64,000 bases of DNA, taken from NCBI RefSeq assembly GCF_036670025.1, contig NZ_CP137640.1, positions 4,746,001-4,810,000 on the forward strand. Direction: 5' to 3'. The notes under the pieces are model-generated. The model saw only the letters and a list, made by a program, of their open reading frames with translations, was not told the origin of the DNA and did not search any database. Shown here piece after piece: positions 1 through 8,348 of the stretch. Source of the DNA: Bacillus_BD oryzisoli. Lineage in GTDB: Bacteria > Bacillota > Bacilli > Bacillales > Cytobacillaceae. How positions within the stretch are numbered: the first letter of the stretch is position 1; every line of letters starts with the position of its first letter. The translations under genes were made by a program, and so were the position numbers.

Positions 1-1
1 A

Positions 2-841
2 GGCTTTTTTGAAGAAGAAGGTCTTGATATTGAACTAATGACCACCTTTGGCGGCGATAAAACAATGACAACACTCGTATCAGGCGGTGCGGATATCGCA
101 CTTGTCGGCTCTGAAACCTCCATTTATGTTGCAGCACAGGGTTCAACAGACCCGGTCATTAACTTTGCCCAGCTGACGCAAACAGATGGAACATTTCTTG
201 TCTCACGAGAAAAAATTGATAATTTTGACTGGGAAATGCTAAAAGGGAGTACCTTCCTTGGACAGCGAAAAGGCGGAATGCCGCAAATGGTTGGAGAATT
301 TGTGTTAAAAAATCACGGGATTGATCCGCATAATGACCTAAACCTTATTCAAAACATTGATTTCGCGAATATTGCGAATGCCTTTATCTCCGGTACTGGT
401 GATTTCGTACAATTATTCGAACCTCAGGCAAGTATGTTTGAAAAAGAAGGCAGAGGCCATATTGTTGCCTCATTTGGAACTGAATCAGGGCATGTACCAT
501 ATACTACCTTCATGACGAAGGAAAGCTATTTAGAAGAGAATCAAGAAATAGTTGAAAAGTTCACCCGCGCCATTTATAAAGCCCAGCAGTGGGTATATGA
601 AAACAGCTCTGCAGAGACAGCAAAACTAATCCAAAAATACTTTGAAGATACTGACCTTGAAATAATCGAATCCTCCATTGAGCGTTATAAAAATCAAACC
701 TCCTTTGCAACCGATCCTATTCTAGATGAAGAAGAATGGAATAATTTACAAAACATTATGGATGAAGCCGGAGAACTGCCAAAACGCATCGATTACAAAA
801 CATTGGTGAATACCGAATTTGCCGAAAAGGTGATGGAATAG
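2..841 (+). CDS. ABC transporter substrate-binding protein, NMT1/SsuA-like (5' partial)
   Basis: The reading frame is open from base 2, so the signal peptide and N-terminus lie before the window; 279 residues are present. The pattern (GGDKTMTTLVSGGADIALVG, then a second lobe) is that of periplasmic-type binding proteins of the NMT1/THI5/SsuA group, which deliver sulfonates, nitrate or pyrimidine precursors to ABC importers. An ATPase and a permease follow on the same strand, completing a three-gene importer. The ligand cannot be told from sequence: no riboswitch is visible, and the region where one would lie is outside the window. Hydroxymethylpyrimidine (ThiY-like) and aliphatic sulfonates are the main options. 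Confidence 0.85.
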   Translation, partial: GFFEEEGLDIELMTTFGGDKTMTTLVSGGADIALVGSETSIYVAAQGSTDPVINFAQLTQTDGTFLVSREKIDNFDWEMLKGSTFLGQRKGGMPQMVGEFVLKNHGIDPHNDLNLIQNIDFANIANAFISGTGDFVQLFEPQASMFEKEGRGHIVASFGTESGHVPYTTFMTKESYLEENQEIVEKFTRAIYKAQQWVYENSSAETAKLIQKYFEDTDLEIIESSIERYKNQTSFATDPILDEEEWNNLQNIMDEAGELPKRIDYKTLVNTEFAEKVME

Positions 842-864
842 CGAAAAGCGGAAGCGCCTTACCC

Positions 865-897
865 ACTCACGGAAAGTGAACCACTCTTTCCGTGAGT
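865..897. repeat. 12-bp perfect inverted repeat between binding-protein and ATPase genes
   Basis: ACTCACGGAAAG at 865-876 is the exact reverse complement of 886-897, with a 9-base loop. No T-run follows, so it looks like an intercistronic hairpin rather than a terminator; it may protect the upstream mRNA or lower expression of the distal genes. Just before it, at 841-858, lies a GCGAAAAGCGGAAGCGCC stretch that resembles the start of a dispersed Bacillus repeat I recall; this resemblance is from memory. Confidence 0.6.
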
Positions 898-959
898 ATA
901 CATTAGTGAAAACCACCTTACCCAACATGTATATAGAATAATTGTAAGGAGGGCAAATC

Positions 960-1733
960 ATGAATTTTTTAAACGTAAAAAATATCAGTCATACTTATTT
1001 TACTAAAACAACTGCTACTACCGCCCTCTATGATATTTCCCTTGAAATCGAAGAAGGTGAATTTGTATCCTTGCTTGGACCAAGCGGGTGCGGGAAAACC
1101 ACCCTTCTTTCGATTATTGCCGGCTTAATTGGGCCGACTGAAGGGGATGTCACGTTAGAGGGAAAAAGGATTGGCAATAAATCAAACGATATTGGATATA
1201 TGCTGCAGCAGGATTATCTATTTCCATGGAAAACGATTGAGCAAAATATCCAAATCGGGCTGAAGCTTAACAACATACTCAATGAAGATAAAAAAAAAAA
1301 TACGCTTCATTTGCTTGAGAAGATGGGCTTAAAGGGAGTAGAAAAACACTACCCTAAAGAGCTTTCCGGTGGGATGCGGCAACGGGCTGCGCTGGTCAGG
1401 ACATTAGCGACAGAGCCTAAGGTCCTCTTGCTTGATGAGCCTTTTTCCGCGCTGGATTTTCAAACAAAGCTTCATTTAGAGGATCATATCTTCGAAACCC
1501 TGAAGTCTTTTCATAAAACAGCCATTCTTGTTACACACGATATTGGTGAAGCCATCGCCATGAGCGACCGAATCTTTCTATTATCCTCCCGGCCCGGACA
1601 GCTTTATAAGACATTTATTGTTCCCGATGAATTACGAAACTTAGTCCCCTTTCATGCAAGGAACCACGAACTATTTCAAAGCCTGTTTCAAACCATTTGG
1701 AAGGAGTTGGAATCCCTTGAAGTCATCAGCTGA
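960..1733 (+). CDS. ABC importer ATP-binding protein (SsuB/TauB/ThiZ type)
   Basis: 257-residue cytoplasmic ATPase that energises the importer. Visible motifs: Walker A GPSGCGKTT (residues 40-48), Q-loop around residues 83-84, signature LSGGM (135-139), Walker B VLLLDE (155-160) and the switch histidine in VTHD (193). The FPWKTIEQNI stretch after the Q-loop is typical of the nitrate/sulfonate/taurine ATPase family. The start ATG has an AAGGAGGG ribosome site. Its end overlaps the likely TTG start of the permease gene by 17 bases, indicating translational coupling. Substrate unknown. Confidence 0.92.
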   Translation: MNFLNVKNISHTYFTKTTATTALYDISLEIEEGEFVSLLGPSGCGKTTLLSIIAGLIGPTEGDVTLEGKRIGNKSNDIGYMLQQDYLFPWKTIEQNIQIGLKLNNILNEDKKKNTLHLLEKMGLKGVEKHYPKELSGGMRQRAALVRTLATEPKVLLLDEPFSALDFQTKLHLEDHIFETLKSFHKTAILVTHDIGEAIAMSDRIFLLSSRPGQLYKTFIVPDELRNLVPFHARNHELFQSLFQTIWKELESLEVIS

Positions 1734-2523
1734 GATCCAACAACTTCACCGAAAATTTCTAGCCTCCATAATAAGGGAAAAAAGATGGGTTCGTTTTTAT
1801 CAGTTCATTATTTTCCTGGCTTTTTTCGGCAGCTGGGAGCTGGCAAGTCAATTAAGATGGATTGACCCGCTGATATTCAGTTCACCTTCAAAAGTATGGA
1901 AATTGTTGATTGAGAATGTTCAAGACGGTTCATTATTCATGCATTTAGGTGTAACACTCGGTGAAACCATCTTCGGCTTTCTGCTTGGTACACTGCTTGG
2001 TACATTGTTAGCCGCACTCTTATGGTGGTCGCCCATTCTCTCGAAAATCCTTGATCCCTATTTAGTTATTATGAACGCCATGCCCAAAATTGCCTTAGGA
2101 CCCATTCTCATTGTTGCACTCGGACCAAACTTTACATCCATTATGGCAATGGGCGCTTTGATCTCTGTCATCATTACGACTATTGTGGTTTATACCTCTT
2201 TTCGTGAGGTCGATCCAAACTATTTAAAGGTATTATATACGTTCGGAGCCACTAGAGCACAATCCTTCAAGGAAGCTGTCCTGCCAGCCTCATTCCCAAC
2301 TATCATTTCTACACTAAAGGTCAATGTCGGCCTTTCCTGGGTCGGAGTCATCGTAGGAGAATTTTTAGTTTCTTCTAGAGGACTTGGATATATGATTATC
2401 TATGGCTTCCAGGTTTTCAATTTTACACTTGTCTTTTTATCACTTTTTGTCATTGCTATATTTGCAACAATTATGTACCAGCTCGTCGAACTCCTCGAAA
2501 AAAAATTAATCAAAAACAACTAA
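1717..2523 (+). CDS. ABC importer permease (SsuC/ThiX type)
   Basis: Integral membrane permease of the binding-protein-dependent importer, 268 residues from the TTG at 1717. That start is chosen because AAGGAG lies about 10 bases upstream and no better start exists; an ATG at 1654 would add 21 unlikely residues inside the ATPase gene. About six membrane segments are visible, and the cytoplasmic EAA-type loop (ATRAQSFKEAVLPASFP) that docks the ATPase is present. It is the last gene of the operon and is followed by a long hairpin. Confidence 0.9.
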   Translation: MKSSAEIQQLHRKFLASIIREKRWVRFYQFIIFLAFFGSWELASQLRWIDPLIFSSPSKVWKLLIENVQDGSLFMHLGVTLGETIFGFLLGTLLGTLLAALLWWSPILSKILDPYLVIMNAMPKIALGPILIVALGPNFTSIMAMGALISVIITTIVVYTSFREVDPNYLKVLYTFGATRAQSFKEAVLPASFPTIISTLKVNVGLSWVGVIVGEFLVSSRGLGYMIIYGFQVFNFTLVFLSLFVIAIFATIMYQLVELLEKKLIKNN

Positions 2524-2588
2524 AAGGTGTCATACACCACAAAAAGACAAAGAACGGTGTTCTGTCCATTTGTGGTGCCTGGCACCTT
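2524..2588. repeat. Long palindromic element at operon end (GGTGYCWGGCACC-type family)
   Basis: A long imperfect hairpin: AAGGTG ... CACCACAAA (2535-2543) pairs with TTTGTGGTG (2569-2577) ... CACCTT (2583-2588), with an inner GACA..AGAAC/GTTCT.GTC stem. It lies between the convergent permease and Nudix genes and probably ends both transcripts. The GGTGCCTGGCACC end resembles the hairpin at 42704-42742, so the two look like members of one dispersed family. Confidence 0.65.
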
Positions 2589-2592
2589 GTTT

Positions 2593-3063
2593 TTATACTT
2601 TTTCTAATAAGGCTGCTTTTTCTAGTGCCAACTCGATCACCTTGTCCTTCATGATAAAGCTGTAGGAGTCTTGAAAGCGGAGAGTCAATAAATCTCCACC
2701 TATTAAAACGGGGCCATTTGTTTCGAAATAGCCTTCCTTTGGCAGTAAGTTTTCTACTTCGGCATAGAAAATGGCTTTAACAAAAGACCCTCCGCTGGCC
2801 ACTTCATATTCTCCTATATATTGAAGCGATTTTAAGCGGGCACCTGTTTCTTCTTCGACCTCTCTCTTCGCTGCTTCCTCCAGCGTTTCATTTTCTTCCT
2901 TTTTTCCGCCGGGAAATTCCCAGCCTCTCTCTTTATGTTTTGTTAATAGCCATTGATCATAGAAACGGCATATGACCAACACATGACTGGCCTTTTGAGC
3001 GAAGGAATCCTTTTGAAAGGAAACTGTCACACGTCCGCCCTGTTCATCGATAAAAGTTTCCAT
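2593..3063 (-). CDS. ytkD: Nudix hydrolase, YtkD-type nucleoside triphosphatase
   Basis: 156-residue Nudix enzyme. The Nudix box runs through residues 52-75 (GGKKEENETLEEAAKR, then REVEEETGA), with all acidic metal-binding positions present. The flanking blocks ICRFYDQWLLTKHKERGWEF and the FETNGPVL...YSFIMKD tail match what I recall of B. subtilis YtkD, which cleaves 8-oxo-dGTP and other nucleoside triphosphates to sanitise the nucleotide pool. The start is the ATG at 3063, spaced 9 bases from GAGGTG; the GTG at 3075 lies inside that ribosome site. Confidence 0.88.
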   Translation of the reverse strand: METFIDEQGGRVTVSFQKDSFAQKASHVLVICRFYDQWLLTKHKERGWEFPGGKKEENETLEEAAKREVEEETGARLKSLQYIGEYEVASGGSFVKAIFYAEVENLLPKEGYFETNGPVLIGGDLLTLRFQDSYSFIMKDKVIELALEKAALLEKV

Positions 3064-3128
3064 ATGATTACGCACCTCTGTTTATTTTCCACTGATACTA
3101 TTATAAATGGAAAATGAACTCGTACATA

Positions 3129-3446
3129 CTAAATTTGGTCCAATAATCCAATACTTTCAATATGTTGTTTTGCTTCACTATCACCAAGCTGATGGATCAG
3201 TTGGTATATCGATTTCATATTCTCATCGTAAATATCATTGTCAGGGTCGTCATGATATTCACGGAACGGAATATGTGCGCGAATGAAATTGCCTACTTCC
3301 GATGATGCTGCTCGATCGAAGTATTCCCTTAACTTGCGAATTTCCTCATCAGTTGCTTCAATCTTGAAGTTCCACGTTGAATCAACAGCACTTTGGGTAA
3401 TCATGCCTGAGGCAATTTCAATATAATATATTTTTTTTTCGTCCAT
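3129..3446 (-). CDS. Conserved hypothetical protein next to ytkD
   Basis: 105 residues from the ATG at 3446, chosen over upstream non-ATG starts because AAAAGGA precedes it and the protein then begins MDEKKIYYIEIASG. It is an acidic soluble protein, without membrane segments, containing a FIRAHIPFREYHDD block and a C-terminal LGDSEAKQHIESIGLL block. I recall close homologues in Bacillus labelled only 'hydrolase', but no catalytic motif can be recognised. It is transcribed in the same direction as ytkD, 65 bases upstream of it, and may be co-transcribed. Function unknown. Confidence 0.75.
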   Translation of the reverse strand: MDEKKIYYIEIASGMITQSAVDSTWNFKIEATDEEIRKLREYFDRAASSEVGNFIRAHIPFREYHDDPDNDIYDENMKSIYQLIHQLGDSEAKQHIESIGLLDQI

Positions 3447-3612
3447 AATGGGCTCATTCCTTTTTACTCTTATCGTCCCCATGTTATAATCAAAACTATA
3501 CGAAAAACTTCCTATTCCACCAAGAAGCATTTTTTCACATATTAATGGGTAAAATTAAATATAATGTAAAAATTGCCGAGTCATTATATACTAAAGATGG
3601 AGGTGATCATGA

Positions 3613-3870
3613 ATGAAACTTGTTGATGAACTTTATGAAATGTATCGCAATAAGTTAACTGGGGATGAAGAGGACATTGATATGTTAGCGTTTGCATTTC
3701 TTGAAGAAATGTCAAAGGAGGACATTTTGCAATTAATTCAAGAAATGGATGAACAAGAGCTATATACGCTAATGGGACTTTATTTAATTGAAAGTTTAAA
3801 AGGCAAATTTGCTAAAGAAGATTACGGTCAGCAGCAAAGCTCCTTAATAAATCAGCGTAACCTTCATTAA
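3613..3870 (+). CDS. Small conserved Bacillus protein (DUF6154-like)
   Basis: 85 residues, strongly acidic and predicted mostly helical, beginning MKLVDELYEMYRNKLTGDEED. The start ATG is preceded by GGAGGTGAT. Short proteins of this pattern occur in many Bacillus genomes in this neighbourhood; I associate them with DUF6154 but am not certain. No motif suggests an activity. It stands alone between divergent and convergent neighbours. Confidence 0.7.
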   Translation: MKLVDELYEMYRNKLTGDEEDIDMLAFAFLEEMSKEDILQLIQEMDEQELYTLMGLYLIESLKGKFAKEDYGQQQSSLINQRNLH

Positions 3871-4011
3871 ACATACATACATAATTCACAATGATTTCAA
3901 AAGGCTGCTTCATCACGAGGGAGTCTCTTCTTTTTGATTCCATATGAAAAAAAATAGAATAAATACTTGTCCAATTTAGCAAGCATTCATTCTATTTCGG
4001 AAGTCTTTTTA

Positions 4012-4449
4012 CTAGCCTAAATAGGCTTTTAGCATCCACAAGTGTTTTTGTAAGTTCTTATGAATCGAAAGAAGAACATCACCTGTTCCTTCATCTCCCG
4101 CTTCATCTGCTAATTTCATTGCATCCTGAAGCTCTTGAATCATTTTTTCAAAATCACTGCAGGTATCACGGACCATTCCGTCCTCATTTTCTCCTCCGTT
4201 TGCTTCTTGAACAGATGCTAACTCTAGGCACGCCTTCATCGTTGATACTGGTGTACCGCCAATGGAAAGAAGTCTTTCTGCCAGAACATCAACATTCTCG
4301 TTTGCTTCATTATAGAATTCCTCAAATTTTTCATGTAATGTAAAGAAATGATGTCCCTTTACAAACCAATGATAATGATGCAGTTTGACATATAGAACAG
4401 TCCAATTGGCAACTTGCTTATTTACGGCTTGAATTAATTCCTGAGTCAT
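4012..4449 (-). CDS. dps: Dps/MrgA-type ferritin-like DNA protection protein
   Basis: 145-residue Dps family protein, about the usual length. It assembles into dodecamers that oxidise and store iron using hydrogen peroxide, protecting DNA under stress and starvation. The inter-subunit ferroxidase ligands are visible as H27, H39, D54 and E58 in the HYHWFVKGHHFFTLHEKFEEFY and NENVDVLAERL region. The ATG at 4449 has AAGGAGG 10 bases upstream. I searched the upstream region for a PerR or SigB signature and saw no convincing one. Confidence 0.93.
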   Translation of the reverse strand: MTQELIQAVNKQVANWTVLYVKLHHYHWFVKGHHFFTLHEKFEEFYNEANENVDVLAERLLSIGGTPVSTMKACLELASVQEANGGENEDGMVRDTCSDFEKMIQELQDAMKLADEAGDEGTGDVLLSIHKNLQKHLWMLKAYLG

Positions 4450-4585
4450 GTTTCATCTACCTCCTTTGCTTAAGATAACCAATAAATATTGCTTCATTCC
4501 TTAAAATAATTGGATTTGAATGGTATTTCAGAGGATTCTTTCCTGTTTCATGTTAAAATACTATTGAATAGAGGAGATGATAAAA

Positions 4586-4741
4586 TTGGTAACTGTACTA
4601 ATAATTTCTATTATTATTGTTCTTGTCGTATTAATTGTAAGTCTGAAGGTAACCAGTAAAGCATATCAATATAAGCATACAATTGATCCATCTGTTGAGG
4701 ATCCAAATGATGCCAGCCAAGAACGGAAAACAGATGTATAA
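4586..4741 (+). CDS. ytzI: YtzI-type single-span small membrane protein
   Basis: 51-residue protein from a TTG start with GAGGAG nine bases upstream; an ATG at 4577 directly abuts the GAGGAG and is less likely. Residues 2-20 form one hydrophobic helix (VTVLIISIIIVLVVLIVSL) followed by TSKAYQYKHTIDP and a charged tail. This is the pattern of Bacillus YtzI proteins, of unknown role. The cardiolipin synthase gene begins 26 bases after its stop, so the two may be co-transcribed. Confidence 0.75.
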   Translation: MVTVLIISIIIVLVVLIVSLKVTSKAYQYKHTIDPSVEDPNDASQERKTDV

Positions 4742-4767
4742 ATGATGTTCAGAAAGGTATATGACCT

Positions 4768-6222
4768 ATGGATTTGGATTTATATTCGTTAGTCGTCAGC
4801 ATGATTTTATTTTTAAATATGATTCTTGCGGTAATTGTCATCTTTATGGAAAATAAGGATGCCGGTCCGACATGGGCATGGCTGATGGTCCTTTTCTTTA
4901 TTCCGATTTTAGGATTTATCTTATATTTACTTTTCGGTCAGAATTTGACAAGAAGCTCATTGTTTGAATGGGAAGACCGAAAAAAAATCGGGATCGAGGA
5001 AATGATTGCAGAGCAGACATCCAGCTTCCGTTCCGGAAATTTTTCCTGCCATAATCAGGTAGCGGAAAATCATCAAGGTCTTATTTATATGTTACTCGCT
5101 AACAATGATGCGATATTAACCACAAATAATACAGTAAAAATTTTCACAGACGGCAGAGAGAAATTCGATGTGTTGTTTGAGGATATTAAGAATGCTCACG
5201 ATTTTATTCATTTACAGTACTATATTTTTAAAAATGATGAAATAGGCTCAAAACTGATTCAATTACTAATTGAAAAAGCTAAACAAGGGGTAAAGGTCCG
5301 AATTCTTTATGATGATCTAGGCTCCCGGTCTTTACGGCGAAGAGCTTTTAAGGAGCTTCTTGCTGCTGGCGGTGAAGTGGAGGCCTTTTTTCCATCGAAA
5401 TTCCCGCTTATAAACTTTCGAATGAATTACCGTAATCACCGAAAGCTTGTGATTATAGATGGGATGATAGGTTATATTGGCGGATTTAATGTCGGGGACG
5501 AATATTTAGGCTTAAATAAAAAATTCGGTTATTGGCGTGACACACATCTTCGAATTACAGGCAGCTCCGTCCATGCGATTCAAACAAGATTTATCCTGGA
5601 TTGGAATCAGGCCTCACATCGGCATGATATTTCTTATTTACCCACCCTTTTTCCTACCGTTCAGCCAAAGGGTAATATCGCCATGCAAATTGTGTCAAGC
5701 GGTCCTGACTCGGAATGGGAGCAGATTAAATACGGTTATATCAAAATGATCCTTTCTGCCAGAAAATCCATTTGGGTTCAAACACCATATTTCATTCCGG
5801 ATGAAAGTCTTCTTGACGCGGTTAAAATAGCTGCTTTGACTGGTAAAGATGTGAGAGTCATGATTCCAAATAAACCTGACCATCCTTTTGTTTATTGGGC
5901 AACATTTTACCATATTGGGAAAATCCTTAAGGCCGGAGCAAAGGTGTATATATATGATAATGGCTTTATTCACGCGAAAACGATTATCGTTGATCATACA
6001 TTATCATCCGTTGGTACGGCAAATATTGACGTTAGAAGCTTCAGACTCAATTTTGAAGTGAACGCCTTTCTATATGATGAAGGTATTGCACAAGCCTTAA
6101 CAGAAAGCTTTTATGAGGATTTAAAGGTCTCAAAGGAATTAACTCTGGAAGAGTATAATCGTAGAAGCTTGATCATCCGCTTTAAGGAATCTATTTCAAG
6201 ATTGCTATCACCTATATTATAA
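4768..6222 (+). CDS. cls: Cardiolipin synthase
   Basis: 484-residue membrane phospholipase-D family enzyme that joins two phosphatidylglycerol molecules into cardiolipin and glycerol. Two N-terminal membrane helices (about residues 7-27 and 36-57) are followed by two HKD motifs: H224-K226-D231 in NHRKLVIID and H402-K404-D409 in IHAKTIIVD. Length and layout are those of Bacillus ClsA/YwnE-type enzymes. AGAAAGG precedes the ATG. The gene lies between ytzI and yidD on the same strand, so this may be a small membrane-biogenesis operon. Confidence 0.94.
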   Translation: MDLDLYSLVVSMILFLNMILAVIVIFMENKDAGPTWAWLMVLFFIPILGFILYLLFGQNLTRSSLFEWEDRKKIGIEEMIAEQTSSFRSGNFSCHNQVAENHQGLIYMLLANNDAILTTNNTVKIFTDGREKFDVLFEDIKNAHDFIHLQYYIFKNDEIGSKLIQLLIEKAKQGVKVRILYDDLGSRSLRRRAFKELLAAGGEVEAFFPSKFPLINFRMNYRNHRKLVIIDGMIGYIGGFNVGDEYLGLNKKFGYWRDTHLRITGSSVHAIQTRFILDWNQASHRHDISYLPTLFPTVQPKGNIAMQIVSSGPDSEWEQIKYGYIKMILSARKSIWVQTPYFIPDESLLDAVKIAALTGKDVRVMIPNKPDHPFVYWATFYHIGKILKAGAKVYIYDNGFIHAKTIIVDHTLSSVGTANIDVRSFRLNFEVNAFLYDEGIAQALTESFYEDLKVSKELTLEEYNRRSLIIRFKESISRLLSPIL

Positions 6223-6274
6223 GAAATAATACACAACAAAATAATAAATTTTTTGTAAAGAAGGATCCTATCAA

Positions 6275-6538
6275 ATGCTTAAAGCAGTATTCATTGCGAT
6301 CATCCGTTTTTATCAATTAGTGATTTCACCGTTAAAGCCTCCCATTTGCCGTTTTTATCCTACTTGCTCGCATTACGGTCTGGAATCCGTTAAACGGTTT
6401 GGTGCCTTAAAAGGAGGATTTCTCGCTCTTAAACGGATATTAAAATGTCATCCCCTCCATCCAGGAGGGATTGATGAAGTGCCTGCAGAATGGCCGGGTA
6501 TTTTTGGAGAAAAAAAGAAGCATAAAACGAAGCTATAA
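6275..6538 (+). CDS. yidD: YidD membrane protein insertion efficiency factor
   Basis: 87-residue protein with the YidD signature: an amphipathic N-terminus (AIIRFYQLVISPLKPPICRF), YPTCSHYGLESVKRFG and the CHPLHPGG block. YidD proteins sit at the inner face of the membrane and assist YidC/SecYEG insertion; the Bacillus counterpart is YtjA. It follows cls by about 50 bases, with AAGGATCC as a weak ribosome site, and ends just before a bidirectional terminator. Confidence 0.92.
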   Translation: MLKAVFIAIIRFYQLVISPLKPPICRFYPTCSHYGLESVKRFGALKGGFLALKRILKCHPLHPGGIDEVPAEWPGIFGEKKKHKTKL

Positions 6539-6540
6539 AA

Positions 6541-6578
6541 AAGATGCTGTGACAAAGAAACTTGTGTTACAGCATCTT
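6541..6578. terminator. Bidirectional terminator between yidD and carbonic anhydrase genes
   Basis: AAGATGCTGT (6541-6550) pairs with ACAGCATCTT (6569-6578). An A-run precedes and a T-rich run follows, so it can stop transcription from both convergent genes. Confidence 0.85.
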
Positions 6579-6583
6579 TCTAT

Positions 6584-7150
6584 TTACTTTTCGTAACCAT
6601 TTACGACTAAATCTAATTTTCCTGTTTCCGGATCAATAACTAAGCCGTGTACTGGAGTATTTTCCGGCAGCAGCGGGTGATTTTTAATAACATCAACGCT
6701 GTATGCGACACTTTCCTCTACGTTACTAAAGCCCTTCAGCCATTTTTGTACGTCTATACCAGAATATTCGAGTGTATCAAGTGTTTTTTGAGACACCCCA
6801 CGCTCTAACATATTTGGAATAATATCATCTGCTTTCAATCCGCCCATGCCGCAATCATGATGACCGATGACAAGAACTTCATCAGCCTTCAGCTGATACA
6901 CAGCTACTAATATACTTCTCATGACACTGCCAAATGGATGTTTTAGAATCGCTCCCGCATTTTTAATCATTTTAACATCACCGTTTTTCACATTCAGTGC
7001 ACGCGGAAGCAGTTCGAGTAAACGTGTATCCATACAAGTTAAAATAACCATTTTTTTATTAGGAATTTTGCTTGTTGTAAATTCTTCATATTTTTTTTCA
7101 GCGACAAATTTTTCATTATACTCAAGGACTTCATCAAGAATTCTCATCAT
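6584..7150 (-). CDS. ytiB: Beta-carbonic anhydrase (YtiB-type)
   Basis: 188-residue beta-class carbonic anhydrase, interconverting CO2 and bicarbonate. Zinc ligands and the active-site pair are visible: C39, D41 and R43 in TCMDTR, and H97 and C100 in GHHDCGMGG. Size and position next to yidD match B. subtilis ytiB. An AAAGGTG site precedes two adjacent ATG codons (7150 and 7147); either could be used. Confidence 0.92.
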   Translation of the reverse strand: MMRILDEVLEYNEKFVAEKKYEEFTTSKIPNKKMVILTCMDTRLLELLPRALNVKNGDVKMIKNAGAILKHPFGSVMRSILVAVYQLKADEVLVIGHHDCGMGGLKADDIIPNMLERGVSQKTLDTLEYSGIDVQKWLKGFSNVEESVAYSVDVIKNHPLLPENTPVHGLVIDPETGKLDLVVNGYEK

Positions 7151-7254
7151 TCAAACACCTTTCAAATAGTTTCTCTCTTTTAGCATACAGAAAAATCAGG
7201 CAAAATAAAACAAATTTTTTGCCTTGCTTTTTATGGTTATATTTTGTAAGATTG

Positions 7255-7275
7255 AAATCGTAATGATTACGTATT
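7255..7275. promoter_or_regulatory. Zur box 1 upstream of znuA-like gene
   Basis: The core TCGTAATGATTACG lies inside a 21-base near-palindrome. It closely fits the Bacillus Zur consensus (TCGTAAT-N-ATTACGA) that represses zinc uptake genes when zinc is sufficient. Confidence 0.85.
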
Positions 7276-7303
7276 AATAAAAATCAGGGGATATTTTTAA
7301 GTT

Positions 7304-7324
7304 AAATCGTAATTAATACGGTTT
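7304..7324. promoter_or_regulatory. Zur box 2 upstream of znuA-like gene
   Basis: A second site, with TCGTAATTAATACG as core inside a 21-base interval starting AAA and ending TTT. It lies 24-44 bases before the start codon. Centre-to-centre distance to the first box is 49 bases. Confidence 0.75.
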
Positions 7325-7347
7325 ATGGAGATGAGAGGGGATACAAA

Positions 7348-8292
7348 ATGAAAAAATGGTTACTATGTTTAACCGTCTTCCTTACAGTCAGCTTGTTCTT
7401 AACAGGCTGCGGAGGGACTGAAGCAGATAATAATGGTTCAAGTTTTGATAAACAATTGAAGGTTTATACAACGGTTTATCCGCTGAAATATTTCACTGAA
7501 GAGATAGGCGGAGAAGCTGTCAGTGTTGATACGATTTATCCACCTGGAGCAGATGAGCATACATTTGAGCCATCACAAAAAGATATGATAAAACTAGCCG
7601 AATCTGACCTATTTATTTACGTTGGGCTAGGTCTTGAAGGCTTTGTTGAAAAAGCAAAAGACACATTAGTGAATGAAAAGGTTACGTTGGTTGCAGCTGG
7701 AGATTCGATTCATATCGATGAACAGGCAGTTAATCACGCTGAAGAGGAAAATCATGGTCATACGCACGGCGATATTGATCCGCATGTCTGGCTTGACCCG
7801 ATTTATGCGAAAGAATTAGCTGAATCAATTAAAAATGCCTTAGTTGAAAAAGATCCGGAAAATGAAAAAACATATGAGCAAAACTATGAAGCATTAATAC
7901 AAAAGCTCGATGAACTAGACAGTAAGTTCTCAGAAATGGCTAAACAGGCAGGGCATAAAGAGTTTATCGTGTCACATGCTGCTTACGGTTATTGGGAAAA
8001 GCGTTACGGCTTAAAGCAAATCAGCATTTCCGGCTTATCTACCGCAAGTGAGCCTACTCAAAAAGACCTTGAATCTATTGTTAAAACAGCCAAAGAAACA
8101 GGCAGCAACTATATCTTTTTTGAACAAAATGTCAGCTCGAAATTAACTGAAATTGTTAAAGAGGAAATTGGTGCAGAAGCACTTACCCTTCACAATTTAT
8201 CCGTTCTGACAGAAGCGGATATGAAAAGCAACCGTGACTATTTTTCGATTATGAACGATAATTTGGAGGCCTTAAAAAAGGCATTACACTAA
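7348..8292 (+). CDS. znuA: Zinc ABC transporter substrate-binding lipoprotein
   Basis: 314-residue lipoprotein of the cluster A-I (ZnuA/AdcA/TroA) family that captures zinc outside the cell. A signal peptide ends in the lipobox LTGC with C21 as the lipidated cysteine. Metal ligands include H71 in DEHTFEPS, H146 in DPHVWLDP, the late SHAAYGYW histidine and the D/E near the C-terminus. A His/Glu-rich loop (HAEEENHGHTHGD) sits before DPHVW, as in zinc-specific members. Two Zur boxes precede it. No ATPase or permease gene adjoins, so its membrane partners must be encoded elsewhere. Confidence 0.92.
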   Translation: MKKWLLCLTVFLTVSLFLTGCGGTEADNNGSSFDKQLKVYTTVYPLKYFTEEIGGEAVSVDTIYPPGADEHTFEPSQKDMIKLAESDLFIYVGLGLEGFVEKAKDTLVNEKVTLVAAGDSIHIDEQAVNHAEEENHGHTHGDIDPHVWLDPIYAKELAESIKNALVEKDPENEKTYEQNYEALIQKLDELDSKFSEMAKQAGHKEFIVSHAAYGYWEKRYGLKQISISGLSTASEPTQKDLESIVKTAKETGSNYIFFEQNVSSKLTEIVKEEIGAEALTLHNLSVLTEADMKSNRDYFSIMNDNLEALKKALH

Positions 8293-8310
8293 GCTTTCTA
8301 TAAGGCAGAT

Positions 8311-8340
8311 AAAAGAGAGTTCCTCATGAACTCTCTTTTT
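8311..8340. terminator. Bidirectional terminator after znuA
   Basis: AAAAGAGAGTTC pairs with GAACTCTCTTTT across a five-base loop and is followed by T residues. It serves the converging znuA and PepSY genes. Confidence 0.88.
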
Positions 8341-8348
8341 ATTAGTTA

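Noticed and set aside
4450..4570. PerR box upstream of dps
   Set aside because: Only a partial, weak match (TTAAAATAATTGGA) was seen; not good enough to report.
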